A stretch of 40,324 bases of DNA, from contig CAZVYG010000047.1 of NCBI GenBank assembly GCA_964631605.1, positions 1-40,324 of the forward strand. The letters are read 5' to 3'. The DNA comes from JARKQH01 sp964631605. GTDB taxonomy: Bacteria > Verrucomicrobiota > Verrucomicrobiia > Limisphaerales > UBA8199. Position numbers and translations under genes: made by a program. Below are positions 18,991-26,173 of this stretch, in pieces (within the stretch, counting starts at the first letter, position 1; every line of letters begins with the position of its first letter). The notes below the pieces were generated by a model. It did not search any database. It worked only from the letters and a program-made list of their open reading frames with translations, and was not told the origin of the DNA.

Positions 18991-19686
18991 ATGATTATTG
19001 CGCCTTCATTGCTGGCGGCGGACTATAGCCGGCTGGCTGCGGAAATCGCCCGAGTCAATCGGTCTGGAGCGGACTGGCTCCACTTGGACATCATGGACGG
19101 CCATTTCGTGCCGAACATCTCCTTCGGCCCGGCGTTGGTGAAGGCCCTTCGCCCACTGACGCGCGTCTTTTTTGACGTGCATCTCATGTGCAGCAAGCCG
19201 GAGATTCTGCTCGAGCCGTTCGCGCGCGCCGGGGCGGACCAGATCAATATCCACGTCGAATTGGGGGCGCAAGTCACGCCGTTGTTGTGGAAGATTCGGT
19301 CGCTGGGCAGGAAAGTGGGCCTGGCCATCAATCCGCCGACCCAGATTACAGCGGTTCAACCGTACCTCGACTCGATTGATGAGTTGCTGGTGATGACGGT
19401 AAACCCCGGATTTGGCGGGCAGGCGTTCATTTACGAGACCTTGCCCAAGGTGCAGCAGGTGGCGGCGTGGCGGCGGGAACGCAACTTGAACTTTCACATC
19501 GGGGTGGACGGGGGTGTGGACTTCAAGACCATCGCCGATTGCGCCCACGCCGGCGCCGATGCCTTCGTCTCCGGCACAACCCTGTTCGGAAAACGGAACC
19601 TGGCCGCAGCGGTAAGGAAAATGCGCGCCGCGGCGCAACGGGCCTCACCTCGGGTCACCGCGGCGGAGTGCGTGCCGGCCCGTTAG
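18991..19686 (+). CDS. rpe: Ribulose-phosphate 3-epimerase
   Basis: Interconverts ribulose 5-phosphate and xylulose 5-phosphate in the pentose phosphate pathway; cytoplasmic TIM barrel. 231 residues from the ATG at 18991, which gives MIIAPSLLAADYSRL, the normal family start. Active-site and metal residues are visible: S6 in APSLLAAD, H31 and D33 in HLDIMDGHFVPN, H64 in DVHLM, and D173 in GVDGGVD. The phosphate-binding loops MTVNPGFGGQ and FVSGTTLFG are intact. The C-terminal tail after the barrel is slightly long. The phosphohexomutase ATG follows 7 bp after the stop, so the two are very probably one transcript. The 168 bp upstream (18823-18990) contain no clear promoter. Confidence 0.95.
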   Translation: MIIAPSLLAADYSRLAAEIARVNRSGADWLHLDIMDGHFVPNISFGPALVKALRPLTRVFFDVHLMCSKPEILLEPFARAGADQINIHVELGAQVTPLLWKIRSLGRKVGLAINPPTQITAVQPYLDSIDELLVMTVNPGFGGQAFIYETLPKVQQVAAWRRERNLNFHIGVDGGVDFKTIADCAHAGADAFVSGTTLFGKRNLAAAVRKMRAAAQRASPRVTAAECVPAR

Positions 19687-19693
19687 GCGCGCC

Positions 19694-21154
19694 ATGGGAA
19701 CGATTCGTTTTGGCACCGACGGCTGGCGGGCGGTCATCGCCGAGGACTTTACCCTGGGCAATGTCGAGCGCGTGGCTCAGGCCGCCGCCGACTACTGGCG
19801 CAACCAACCTCCTCCCGGCACGGAGCCGTTGGTCGTCGTCGGCTACGATCGCCGCTTCCTCTCGCGCGAATTCGCCGAGCGGGTTGCCGAGGTCATGGCC
19901 GGCAACCACCTCCGCGTGATCCTTTGCCCGGACCCTTCGCCGACGCCCTCCGTTTCGTTTGCCGTCCGGGCTCAGCGCGCGGTCGGCGGGGTAATGATTA
20001 CCGCCAGCCATAATCCCGCCCGCTTCAACGGTTTTAAACTCAAATCCCATTTTGGCGGCTCCGCCGACTCGGCGACGTGCCAGGCCGTCGAGAGCTTTCT
20101 GGACCGCCACCCGGTGCGTTCGCGAGCGCTTCCGGACGCGCGGGCCAACGGCCTGGTGAAAATCCGCGACCTCCGTCCCCCTCATTTTGCGGCGGTAAAA
20201 CGGCTGGTGGATTTCGCGTTGATTTCGCGGTCGCGCTTGCGATTTGCCCATGACGCGCTTTTTGGCACGGGCGCCTATTGTTTCGACCGTTTGCTGGCGG
20301 GCACGACTTGCCGCGTGACCACCCTTAACGGCGTCCATGATCCTCTCTTCGGCGGCATCAATCCCGAGCCCGTCGAGGCGAATTATGGCCCCAGCGCCGC
20401 CTACCTCCGACGTCATCCTCACGACCTTTGCCTGGTGACCGACGGCGACGCGGACCGGATTGGCGCGATGGACGGCCACGGCCGGTACATCTCGACTCAC
20501 CAGGTGATCTGCCTCCTGCTCCGCCATCTGGTGGTGCGGCGCCACGGCCGCGGCCGCGTCGTCAAGGCGCTGAGCACGACTTCGATGCTCGACAAAATGT
20601 GCGCCGCTTACGGCTTGGAACTCACCGAGACCGGAGTGGGTTTCAAATACATCGGCGCGGAAATGATCAAGGGCGGCGTGCTCCTGGGCGGGGAGGAAAG
20701 CGGAGGAATCGCTTTTCCGGGTCACATCCCGGAACGCGACGGCATCGCCGGCGGGCTGATGCTACTCGAGATGCTGGCGACCGAGCGCGCGCCCATCGGC
20801 AAGCTGATTGCCCGCCTGCAACGAGAATTCGGCCCCCATTGCTACGGCCGCAGGGACATCCCTTACCCCCTGCAGAAAAGGTCCGAACTGATGGAGTTTC
20901 TCCGATGCAATCCCCCGGACCGCCTGTTGCGTTCCCCAGTGGTCGCCGTCCGCGCCTTTGACGGCGTCAAGTTCGTCGCGCAGGATTCCTCCTGGCTCAT
21001 GCTCCGGGGCTCGGGCACCGAGCCCGTGCTGCGCATTTATGCCGAGGCCGCCAACCCCGCGGCGGTGGAAAAGCTCCTTCGCCTTGGCCTCAAGCTTTCC
21101 GCTAACCCACTCCCATGCTCAGGAGGAACTCGATGTTGCTGCCGGTCTTCTTGA
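19694..21154 (+). CDS. Phosphoglucomutase/phosphomannomutase family protein
   Basis: Alpha-D-phosphohexomutase, moving phosphate between C1 and C6 of a hexose (substrate not decidable from sequence). 486 residues, close to the family norm. The four domain signatures are in order: phosphoserine loop ITASHNP with S105, metal loop DGDADR (D250, D252, D254), sugar-binding loop GGEESGG, and phosphate-binding loop RGSGTEP near the C-terminus. The N-terminal IRFGTDGWRAVIAEDF is also typical. It begins 7 bp after rpe. Its final 17 codons and stop (21102-21154) lie antisense to the end of rho. This gives a strange tail, CSGGTRCCCRSS, that no family member needs. The body of the protein looks intact, so I consider it functional. 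Confidence 0.93.
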   Translation: MGTIRFGTDGWRAVIAEDFTLGNVERVAQAAADYWRNQPPPGTEPLVVVGYDRRFLSREFAERVAEVMAGNHLRVILCPDPSPTPSVSFAVRAQRAVGGVMITASHNPARFNGFKLKSHFGGSADSATCQAVESFLDRHPVRSRALPDARANGLVKIRDLRPPHFAAVKRLVDFALISRSRLRFAHDALFGTGAYCFDRLLAGTTCRVTTLNGVHDPLFGGINPEPVEANYGPSAAYLRRHPHDLCLVTDGDADRIGAMDGHGRYISTHQVICLLLRHLVVRRHGRGRVVKALSTTSMLDKMCAAYGLELTETGVGFKYIGAEMIKGGVLLGGEESGGIAFPGHIPERDGIAGGLMLLEMLATERAPIGKLIARLQREFGPHCYGRRDIPYPLQKRSELMEFLRCNPPDRLLRSPVVAVRAFDGVKFVAQDSSWLMLRGSGTEPVLRIYAEAANPAAVEKLLRLGLKLSANPLPCSGGTRCCCRSS

Positions 21155-22691
21155 GTTTGTTCAAAACCAGTTCCATTGCTTCCACCGGCGGCACGCCGGT
21201 CAGCGCCCGGCGTAGAATCACCACTTTCGAATATTCGTCCGGGTGATAGAGCAGCTCTTCCTTGCGGGTGCCGGATCGTTCGATATTGATCGAAGGGAAG
21301 ATGCGGCGATCCACCAGCGCGCGATCAAGGTGGACCTCCATGTTGCCGGTGCCTTTGAACTCCTCGAAAATCACCTCATCCATCCGGGAGCCGGTGTCCA
21401 CCAGCGCGGTGGCGATGATGGTCAGCGACCCGCCCTCCTCGATGTTGCGCGCTGCGCCGAAAAAGCGCTTCGGCTTGTGCAGCGCATTGGCGTCCACACC
21501 GCCGGAAAGGATTTTGCCTGAGTGCGGCTGGACGGTGTTGTAGGCGCGCGCCAGGCGGGTGATGGAGTCCAGGAGGATGACCACGTCCCGCTTGTGCTCG
21601 ACCATGCGTTTGGCCTTTTCGATCACCATCTCGGCCACCTGCACATGCCGCTCGGGCGGTTCATCAAAGGTCGAGCTGATCACCTCCGCGCCGCGGCAGG
21701 TGCGTTCCATGTCAGTCACTTCCTCCGGCCGCTCGTCAATCAGCAGGATAAACAAGTAAGCCTCGGGGTTGTTTTTGAGAATGGCATTGGCCAGTTTCTG
21801 CATCAGCACCGTCTTGCCGGTGCGCGGCGGCGCCACGATCAGCCCGCGGGTCCCTTTGCCGATCGGGCACACCAGGTCCAGCACGCGGGTCGAGAGCTCA
21901 TCCGGCGTCGTTTCCAAAATGAAGCGCTTGTTCGGAAACAGCGGCGTCAGGTTGTCGAAGTGGGTCTTGTCCTTCGCCTTGTCGGGGTCTTCCTGGTCCA
22001 CGGCCTCGACCTTCAGGAGCGCAAAGAACCGTTCCTTCTCCTTGGGCGGGCGGATTTGCCCGGCGATCAGGTTGCCCGTTTGCAGATCGAAGCGCCGGAT
22101 TTGGGAGGGGGAGACATAAATGTCCTCGGGGCACGGGAGATAATTGAAACTTTGGGAACGCAGGAACCCAAAGCCTTCCGGAAGCACCTCCAGCACGCCT
22201 TCCGAAAAGAGGACCCCGGCCCGTTCGGCGTTTTTCTGCAGCAAGTGGAAAATCACCTCGTGCTTGCGCATCGTGCCGAAGTTCTCGACGCCGAGCTCGC
22301 GCGCCATCTGGTTCAGCTCCGGCATGGACATGCTCTGCAACTTGGCAATGTTCAGCGAACCGGCGGCGGTTTTGTCTTTATCCGCCCCTTTCTCCGCCAC
22401 CGCCGTTCCGTTTGCCTTGTCCTCGGTCTCCGGCGCAGATTCGGTGTCTTTGCCTTTTCCGCCCTTGGGCGGGCGGGAGCCCTTTTCGGGCCGCTTCTTC
22501 GGCGGCTGGGAGGTGCTGGGCGTCTCGTCTGGCTCGACGGTTTCAGGCGCCGGGGCAGGGGCGACGGCTTCCGCGGTCGGTTCCGCCACGGCCGCTGCGG
22601 TGACCGGGCCTTCGACCGGCGCGACATCGGCACCGGCTTGGGGCGGCGCTTTGGCAGCTTTAACTTTGGCCTTCTTCGTCGGTTTTGGCAT
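21102..22691 (-). CDS. rho: Transcription termination factor Rho
   Basis: Hexameric RNA-dependent ATPase that ends transcription. 529 residues, about 110 longer than E. coli Rho (419). The extra length is an N-terminal tract rich in Ala, Pro, Lys and Glu (residues 1 to about 108). After it come the Rho N-terminal helical domain (SLNIAKLQSMSMPELNQMA) and the cold-shock-like RNA-binding domain (GVLEVLPEGFGFLRS, DIYVSPSQIRRF). The ATPase core has Walker A PPRTGKT, Walker B VVILLDSITR, Q-loop residues LSGGVD, and the secondary-site loop EFKGTGN. The start is the only in-frame ATG before the conserved part. Convergent with the phosphohexomutase, overlapping by 53 bp. It lies downstream of the glyA-containing gene, with 172 bp between, enough for its own promoter and leader. 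Confidence 0.96.
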   Translation of the reverse strand: MPKPTKKAKVKAAKAPPQAGADVAPVEGPVTAAAVAEPTAEAVAPAPAPETVEPDETPSTSQPPKKRPEKGSRPPKGGKGKDTESAPETEDKANGTAVAEKGADKDKTAAGSLNIAKLQSMSMPELNQMARELGVENFGTMRKHEVIFHLLQKNAERAGVLFSEGVLEVLPEGFGFLRSQSFNYLPCPEDIYVSPSQIRRFDLQTGNLIAGQIRPPKEKERFFALLKVEAVDQEDPDKAKDKTHFDNLTPLFPNKRFILETTPDELSTRVLDLVCPIGKGTRGLIVAPPRTGKTVLMQKLANAILKNNPEAYLFILLIDERPEEVTDMERTCRGAEVISSTFDEPPERHVQVAEMVIEKAKRMVEHKRDVVILLDSITRLARAYNTVQPHSGKILSGGVDANALHKPKRFFGAARNIEEGGSLTIIATALVDTGSRMDEVIFEEFKGTGNMEVHLDRALVDRRIFPSINIERSGTRKEELLYHPDEYSKVVILRRALTGVPPVEAMELVLNKLKKTGSNIEFLLSMGVG

Positions 22692-22723
22692 AAGTCGGTC
22701 GTTACTAAGTAATGTTAAATTTA

Positions 22724-22832
22724 ATTAATACAGCGTGACTCCAGGCGAGAGGGTCACCGGGGTGGTTCCGGTCCGGCTCCCTGATTGGACGCCTGCGGAC
22801 GTTGATCAGTTCAAACAGGAATGATTAATACA
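22724..22832 (-). promoter_or_regulatory. Possible tandem promoters in the rho leader
   Basis: The 9-mer ATTAATACA (TGTATTAAT on the minus strand) occurs at 22724-22732 and again at 22824-22832, exactly 100 bp apart, in an AT-rich pocket of a GC-rich region. Each could act as a -10 box for rho transcription. The -35 partners are weak: CTGACA lies 20 bp before the distal copy. The segment between the two copies would form the leader of the longer transcript. Confidence 0.3.
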
Positions 22833-22863
22833 CCTGGAGCGACGCCAGACTGTCAGCCTTCGC

Positions 22864-25026
22864 TCAATACGGCAAGGGAAATCTTGCAGTTAAGTCTCGC
22901 ACACGTTGCCGCACTCGGGTCAGGTTGTCAAGGTTCTTGATATCCATGAGCACCTCGCTGATCATGTCGGCGATGGCGGCCATTTCCGGTTCTTTCATGC
23001 CCCGGGTGGTGACCGCTGGCGTGCCGAGGCGGATGCCGCTGGCCTGGAACGGGGAGCGGGTCTCAAAGGGAATGGTGTTCTTGTTGACCGTAATCCCGGC
23101 TTCGTCCAGCGCAATCTGGCATTCCTTCCCCGTCAGGCCCCGCGCGCCAACGTCCACCAGCATAAGGTGGTTGTCGGTGCCTCCACTCACCAGGCGGAAT
23201 CCGTTGCGCTTCATTCCTTCGGCCAGGGCGCGGGCGTTACGTACGATTTGTTCCTGGTAATGCTTGAAAGCGGGCTGGCTGGCTTCCTTAAAACAGACGG
23301 CCTTCGCCGCGATCACGTGCATCAGAGGGCCGCCCTGAATTCCCGGGAATACCTGCGAATCAATCTCTTTGGCATACTTTTCGCCGCACAGGATCAGACC
23401 GCCTCGCGGTCCGCGCAGAGTCTTGTGGGTGGTGGTGGTTACAAAGTCAGCATGGCCGACGGGGCTGGGGTGTAATCCCGCAGCCACCAGACCCGCAATG
23501 TGGGCAATGTCAGCCAGCAGGTAGGCGCCCACTTCGCGCGCAATCTCACCCATGCGGGCGAAGTCTATGATCCGCGGATAAGCGCTGGCTCCAACAGTGA
23601 TCATTCTCGGACGATGGGTTCGCGCTAGCTTGGCAAGCTGTTCATAGTCAATGCGTTCATCGGCTTGGCCAACCCCGTAATGAACGATCTCGAAAAACTT
23701 CCCTGAGAAATTCGCCTTGTTGCCGTGCGTCAGATGTCCCCCGTGACTGAGGTCCATGGTCAACATCTTGTCGCCGGGCTTGAGGAACGCGAAATAAACA
23801 GCCATGTTCGCCGAACTGCCGGAATGGGGCTGGACATTGGCATGCTCGGCGCCGAAGAGCTTCTTGGCGCGATCTATGGCCAGTTGCTCGACCGTATCCA
23901 CGTGTTCGCAGCCGCCATACCACCGCTTCCGCGGGTAGCCTTCGGCATACTTGTTGGTCAGGACCGAGCCTTGGGCCGCCATGACCGCCGGGCTGGTAAA
24001 GTTCTCGCTGGCAATCAGCTCGATATTGTCCTGCTGCCGCATGCGTTCGTGATCCATGGCCTCGGCGACTTCCGGGTCAATGGCTTGAAGTTTCAATTCC
24101 GGGGGCAAAGTGCGATTTTCCATTTTATTGATTCGTCGTTGGTGCCGCCCGCCTTCGAACTGGGCGGCAAGAAATGTGTCCAGGATGCGGACCGCCTCTT
24201 CAGGCCTGGTCTGCGCGCCCGAGAGGCAAAGTACATTGGCATCGTTGTGCCGTCGCGCCAGCGACGCCGTGGCCTCGTCGTGAACCAGCGCGGCGCGCAC
24301 GCCCGGAATCTTGTTGGCGGCAATGCTCATGCCCACGCCGGTGGTGCAGACCAGGATGCCGTAAGCGCTTTGTCCCTGGGCCACACTCCGGCCGACCGCC
24401 TGCGCATAATCGGTGTAATCAACGGAGTCCTTCGACGTCGTGCCGAAATCGGTGACGGGGACGCCACGGTTTTGCAGGTGTTGTTTGAGCGCCTCTTTGA
24501 GTTCGAACCCGCCATGATCCGCCCCGAGGGCCACCGTGGTCGCATGGGCGGGCGCAACCGCCGCCTGGCTGCCTTGGCGCAGAAAGCGCAGCAGCGAAAC
24601 GATGCCTTGCTCGATCTGGTCCCGGCAGTGGAGATAAACCTGGTAGGAACCGCCAATCGGGTCGCTGATGTCCTTTTCGAAAAGGTCCAGCGTGTCGTCA
24701 AATTCGCGCAACAAAAAGGTTTTTTCGGCCGCCTGCGGGTACAACAGTAAAATGCTGTCCACGTGGCTGTGCGTCATGCCAACAATGTAATCCGCCGCCT
24801 GAACCAGCTCGGGGGTCAGCATGCGGCTGCGAATTCCCGAAATATCAATCCCCAATTCCTGCACCGCCTGGACCGCAAAAGCGCTCGGGGGCTGGCCATT
24901 GGCCGCGCCCAAGCCGGCCGACATGGCCCGGAAATCATTCTGGTCGGCCACCGCCCGACGGAAGAGGCCTTCAGCCATCGGGCTGCGGCAGATATTGCCG
25001 GTGCAGACGAAAAGGACGGTCTTCAT
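22864..25026 (-). CDS. Three-domain fusion: low-MW tyrosine phosphatase / ribose-5-phosphate isomerase B / serine hydroxymethyltransferase
   Basis: One uninterrupted frame of 720 residues. Residues 1-155 are a low-molecular-weight phosphatase: P-loop CTGNICRS (C8, R14, S15) and the acid loop SDPIGG with D122. Residues about 163-301 are RpiB: GADHGGFELKE (D170, H171), CTTGVGMSIAANK (C227) and RRHNDANVL (H260, N261), ending in the usual FEGGRHQRR. Residues 302-720 (419 aa, normal length) are GlyA: IELIASENF, SGSSANMAVY, and TTTTHKTLRGPRGG with the PLP lysine at fusion residue 535. All three active sites look intact. A 12-residue Ala-rich linker joins the first two domains; between RpiB and GlyA there is none. 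An in-frame GTG (24534) and ATG (24123) could start RpiB or GlyA alone, but no stop codon separates the domains. The gene follows the S41-like gene by 56 bp. Confidence 0.93.
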   Translation of the reverse strand: MKTVLFVCTGNICRSPMAEGLFRRAVADQNDFRAMSAGLGAANGQPPSAFAVQAVQELGIDISGIRSRMLTPELVQAADYIVGMTHSHVDSILLLYPQAAEKTFLLREFDDTLDLFEKDISDPIGGSYQVYLHCRDQIEQGIVSLLRFLRQGSQAAVAPAHATTVALGADHGGFELKEALKQHLQNRGVPVTDFGTTSKDSVDYTDYAQAVGRSVAQGQSAYGILVCTTGVGMSIAANKIPGVRAALVHDEATASLARRHNDANVLCLSGAQTRPEEAVRILDTFLAAQFEGGRHQRRINKMENRTLPPELKLQAIDPEVAEAMDHERMRQQDNIELIASENFTSPAVMAAQGSVLTNKYAEGYPRKRWYGGCEHVDTVEQLAIDRAKKLFGAEHANVQPHSGSSANMAVYFAFLKPGDKMLTMDLSHGGHLTHGNKANFSGKFFEIVHYGVGQADERIDYEQLAKLARTHRPRMITVGASAYPRIIDFARMGEIAREVGAYLLADIAHIAGLVAAGLHPSPVGHADFVTTTTHKTLRGPRGGLILCGEKYAKEIDSQVFPGIQGGPLMHVIAAKAVCFKEASQPAFKHYQEQIVRNARALAEGMKRNGFRLVSGGTDNHLMLVDVGARGLTGKECQIALDEAGITVNKNTIPFETRSPFQASGIRLGTPAVTTRGMKEPEMAAIADMISEVLMDIKNLDNLTRVRQRVRDLTARFPLPY

Positions 25027-25082
25027 GAGTGCGCGAATGGCAAGAACTTGCGGGTCATCAGAAGAATCGTCAACTTCGAAAA

Positions 25083-26132
25083 TCAGGGGCGCTGACGAAC
25101 CACCGCCAGCCCTTTGATAACATCAATGGCCCGCGCCAGCACGGGGTCATTGACCGTTGGCTCAGCCGGCTCTCCGCCCGCCGCCGCCTCGCTTTCCGGG
25201 GCAATCCCCTCCTGCCGCTCCCGCACCAGTTCCGCCTCGCCAAAGCGGACTTTGCGGCTGGGCCGGTTGGTGCTGGTGGCTGCGAGCGTTCCTCCGGCAG
25301 CCTGTTGGTTGGTCCGCAAAATCAGCCGGTAGGCGTCCTGGTAATAAAGCTGTTCGTCAGCGGCCCGAACCGCCACCGTGATATCCGGCTCCAACCCGGC
25401 GGCCCCCAGCTCGGCCCCGGAACCCAGCTTCAGCGGCGCGACCGAGATTCGCAGTAAATCGCCGTTGGACAGCGGAAAATCGCGCGTCACCATCGCGCGC
25501 CCGGCGGTGCGGTTCCCAAAAATCAATGCCACACCTGCATCCCGCAGGACAGCCGCCAGGGCCTCGGCAGCACCCGCCGTCTCGGCATTGACCAGAACGG
25601 CAACGGGTTCGCCAAACGCCTGCTCGTTGGTTTTGGAATGCACCACGCCTTCGCCCCAGTCCAACAAGGGTTGTGCCTTGCGCACAAACAGTTGCGCGGC
25701 TTCGGATGCGGACGCAAAATTATCCCCCGCGGCGTAACGGAGGTCGAGCACCAGGCCCTCCAGTCGGTTCGTGGCACGGAGCCGGCCCAGCGCCTCCCCC
25801 AACGCTCCGCCCAACCCCTTGTCCACTTGCGCGATTCGAACATACCCGACCGAACCGCTGAAAACCTTCTCACCAGCCACCGGTTCCTTCAAAGCCGTCG
25901 GCTCCGCACCTTGTTTGACAAGCCGCACCCGGGGGCTGAAACCCGAAATCAAACCCTCCACCGCCATGCGGTTAAACTCCGATTCATTCACGCCGGCCAG
26001 GTTCTTCCGAATCAGCTCGTAAGCCTGCTGAAAATCCGGCGCGGCGCCTGCTTCAGCCTTTGCCGGGACTTGGGCCCCTGGCAGGAAGGCTAACAGCGCG
26101 CTCAAAGAAAAGACGATCCCTACGCGATTCAT
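25083..26132 (-). CDS. S41 (C-terminal processing protease-like) protein lacking catalytic residues
   Basis: 349 residues from the ATG at 26132 (MNRVGIVFSLSALLAFLPGA), which gives a signal peptide and begins 41 bp after purD; longer in-frame starts would run into purD. The core follows S41 peptidases: VGYVRIAQVDKG, LEGLVLDLRYAAGDN, EPVAVLVN, ALIFGNRTAGRA and LEPDITV. In CtpA-type enzymes the nucleophile lies in N..SASASE and the general-base lysine in ERTFGKG. The matching stretches here are NAETAGAAE and NRTAGRA, so the serine position is G187 and the lysine position is R212. There is no PDZ domain. It is therefore probably a secreted or periplasmic pseudo-protease that binds rather than cuts, which is inference. 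The C-terminal 80 residues are Ala/Glu-rich and unrecognised. Confidence 0.82.
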   Translation of the reverse strand: MNRVGIVFSLSALLAFLPGAQVPAKAEAGAAPDFQQAYELIRKNLAGVNESEFNRMAVEGLISGFSPRVRLVKQGAEPTALKEPVAGEKVFSGSVGYVRIAQVDKGLGGALGEALGRLRATNRLEGLVLDLRYAAGDNFASASEAAQLFVRKAQPLLDWGEGVVHSKTNEQAFGEPVAVLVNAETAGAAEALAAVLRDAGVALIFGNRTAGRAMVTRDFPLSNGDLLRISVAPLKLGSGAELGAAGLEPDITVAVRAADEQLYYQDAYRLILRTNQQAAGGTLAATSTNRPSRKVRFGEAELVRERQEGIAPESEAAAGGEPAEPTVNDPVLARAIDVIKGLAVVRQRP

Positions 26133-26173
26133 GCGCGACCAGAGTGCGGGATGCCGGTCCGAAAGTAAAGCCG

